A DNA stretch of 5,916 nucleotides, taken from contig WFMA01000074.1 in assembly GCA_009177195.1 (NCBI GenBank), positions 16,952 to 22,867 of the forward strand. Reading direction: 5' to 3'. The position numbers and the translations under genes were made by a program. Below are positions 5,190 to 5,916 of this stretch, piece by piece. The notes under the pieces were generated by a model. That model saw only the letters and a program-made list of their open reading frames with translations. It did no database searches and was not told the DNA's origin. Each line of letters opens with the position of its first letter. Position 1 is the stretch's first letter. Origin of the DNA: Bacteroidales bacterium. Its GTDB lineage: Bacteria > Bacteroidota > Bacteroidia > Bacteroidales > Muribaculaceae.

Positions 5190-5916
5190 ATGCGCAACAC
5201 CGTCCACATCCCACGCCCCCGCCGCGAAGTCATCCTGACCTCGGCGTCCTACACCGCGTCATTCCGAATGTGGCGCGGATTGCCCCTAACACACCGTCAG
5301 TCATGTCTAATCGAAATCCTCGAGCGGCTGCGCCACTCCGCCTCCCGCTCACCCCGAGTGTTCATCAACGATCCCGAAGACCGCTACGTCAGCCTCATCG
5401 CCGACTACATGCGCTACCTCGACCACCTCTACCCCTCCACGCGCGGAGTCCTCATGGACACCTCCCTCAAGCAAGCCCGTGCCGTGGCGCCGTCCACCCG
5501 CCTTGTCCACGCCTCCGCGCGCCGGCACTCCGCCATCCGCGGCTACTCCTTCCACCGAGCCGCCCTGCTCCACTGCGACCGATACCCCTGCACCCGCTGG
5601 AACGAGGGCTTCGAAAACGCCCTCGCCGCAGCCGTCTCCGGAGTCCCCTCCGCCACGGGCTCATTCGTCATCGTCCATGGCGACTACCGGCGCAACACCC
5701 ACTTCCGTTACGCCTTCATACACTACTCCTCACTGCGGGACGACGACGCGGCGTTCCTCGCCCTCGACCTCGCCCTCCCCGCCGACTACCGCCCCATGCG
5801 CCGCAAGATACCCTTCGGCACGCTCCCCGAAGTCACCTTCGAAGAGTGCATGCCCCCGCGCACCGACGAATACTATCTTCTGCGCGACTACGGCGAATAC
5901 CGGCGGCTGGCGATCT
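5190..5916 (+). CDS. Unrecognised GC-rich protein gene, 5' part
   Basis: The frame is open from ATG 5190 to the end of the window, 242 codons without a stop, so the 3' end is missing. It begins MRNTVHIPRPRREVILTSAS and is rich in Arg, Ser, Ala, Leu and Tyr, with no signal peptide or membrane helix. Later segments include RVFINDPEDRYVSLIADYMRY, GVPSATGSFVIVHGDYRRN and DEYYLLRDYGEYRRL. I do not recognise a family; no HUH nuclease motif, helix-turn-helix or nucleotide-binding loop stands out. Sampled lines are about 63-75% G+C with C roughly twice G in one line counted, and most codons end in C or G, unlike the AT-richer exported-protein genes upstream. A -7 box and A-rich leader support this strand and start. 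Short reverse frames here are Gly/Arg-rich shadows. It lies directly after the palindrome array and may be transferred DNA. That it is a gene is likely; its function is unknown. Confidence 0.7.
   Translation, partial: MRNTVHIPRPRREVILTSASYTASFRMWRGLPLTHRQSCLIEILERLRHSASRSPRVFINDPEDRYVSLIADYMRYLDHLYPSTRGVLMDTSLKQARAVAPSTRLVHASARRHSAIRGYSFHRAALLHCDRYPCTRWNEGFENALAAAVSGVPSATGSFVIVHGDYRRNTHFRYAFIHYSSLRDDDAAFLALDLALPADYRPMRRKIPFGTLPEVTFEECMPPRTDEYYLLRDYGEYRRLAI

Noticed and set aside
4635..5214. Several 66-77 codon open frames on both strands across the palindrome array
   Set aside because: They are created by the repeats: the two reverse frames share the same C-terminal peptide because they read the two copies of the 116-bp repeat. 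None has a promoter, codon bias or protein-like composition.
5349..5664. Reverse-strand open frames inside the GC-rich gene
   Set aside because: They are short, Gly/Arg/Val-rich shadows of a GC-rich coding strand, while the forward frame is open for 242 codons with a promoter-like box before it.
5190..5916. RAYT-type (REP-associated) transposase
   Set aside because: The position beside palindromes suggested it, but no HUH motif or other Y1-transposase landmark can be seen in the visible 242 residues.

Overview
The window looks like a chromosomal stretch from a gut-type member of the Bacteroidales, perhaps Muribaculaceae. The evidence is the protein families, the ATGA gene overlaps, the TAnnTTTG-type -7 boxes and the absence of strong Shine-Dalgarno sites. 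The family-level placement is an inference; only an order-level placement is reasonably supported. All genes that can be supported lie on the + strand.

Region 1 (1-2363) holds the 3' end of a polyprenyl-phosphate sugar-1-phosphate transferase, the membrane enzyme that starts a surface glycan on its lipid carrier. It overlaps by 4 bp with a complete ClC-family chloride channel/transporter that carries two C-terminal CBS domains. The ClC protein keeps the gating glutamate but has valine where antiporters usually have the internal proton glutamate.

Region 2 (2413-4466) reads as one four-gene unit: an ECF-type sigma factor, a 4-bp-overlapping single-pass membrane protein that is probably its regulator, and two small exported proteins. 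The first exported protein resembles the DUF6108 family; the second is not recognised. A perfect 12-bp stem and T-rich tail end the unit. The last gene appears to have lost its original 3' end to frameshifts: the other two frames carry on with coding-like sequence to a stop at 4408, just before the terminator. The unit could be an autoregulated envelope-signalling circuit, but no target is visible.

Region 3 (about 4467-5157) has no believable gene. It begins with a -7-like box and a short direct repeat that resembles the end of an IS21-family element. It then becomes a dense array of small palindromes, including a 116-bp direct repeat present twice with one difference (4647-4762 and 4975-5090). 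Several hairpins have different stems but the same GAA loop and similar 3' flanks, which suggests that structure rather than sequence is being kept.

Region 4 (5190-5916) is a GC-rich, C-skewed open reading frame of at least 242 codons that runs off the window. Its composition is sharply unlike the genes of region 2, it has a good -7 box and an A-rich leader, and it matches no family I recognise. Together with the palindrome array it is the most likely acquired or undescribed part of the window.
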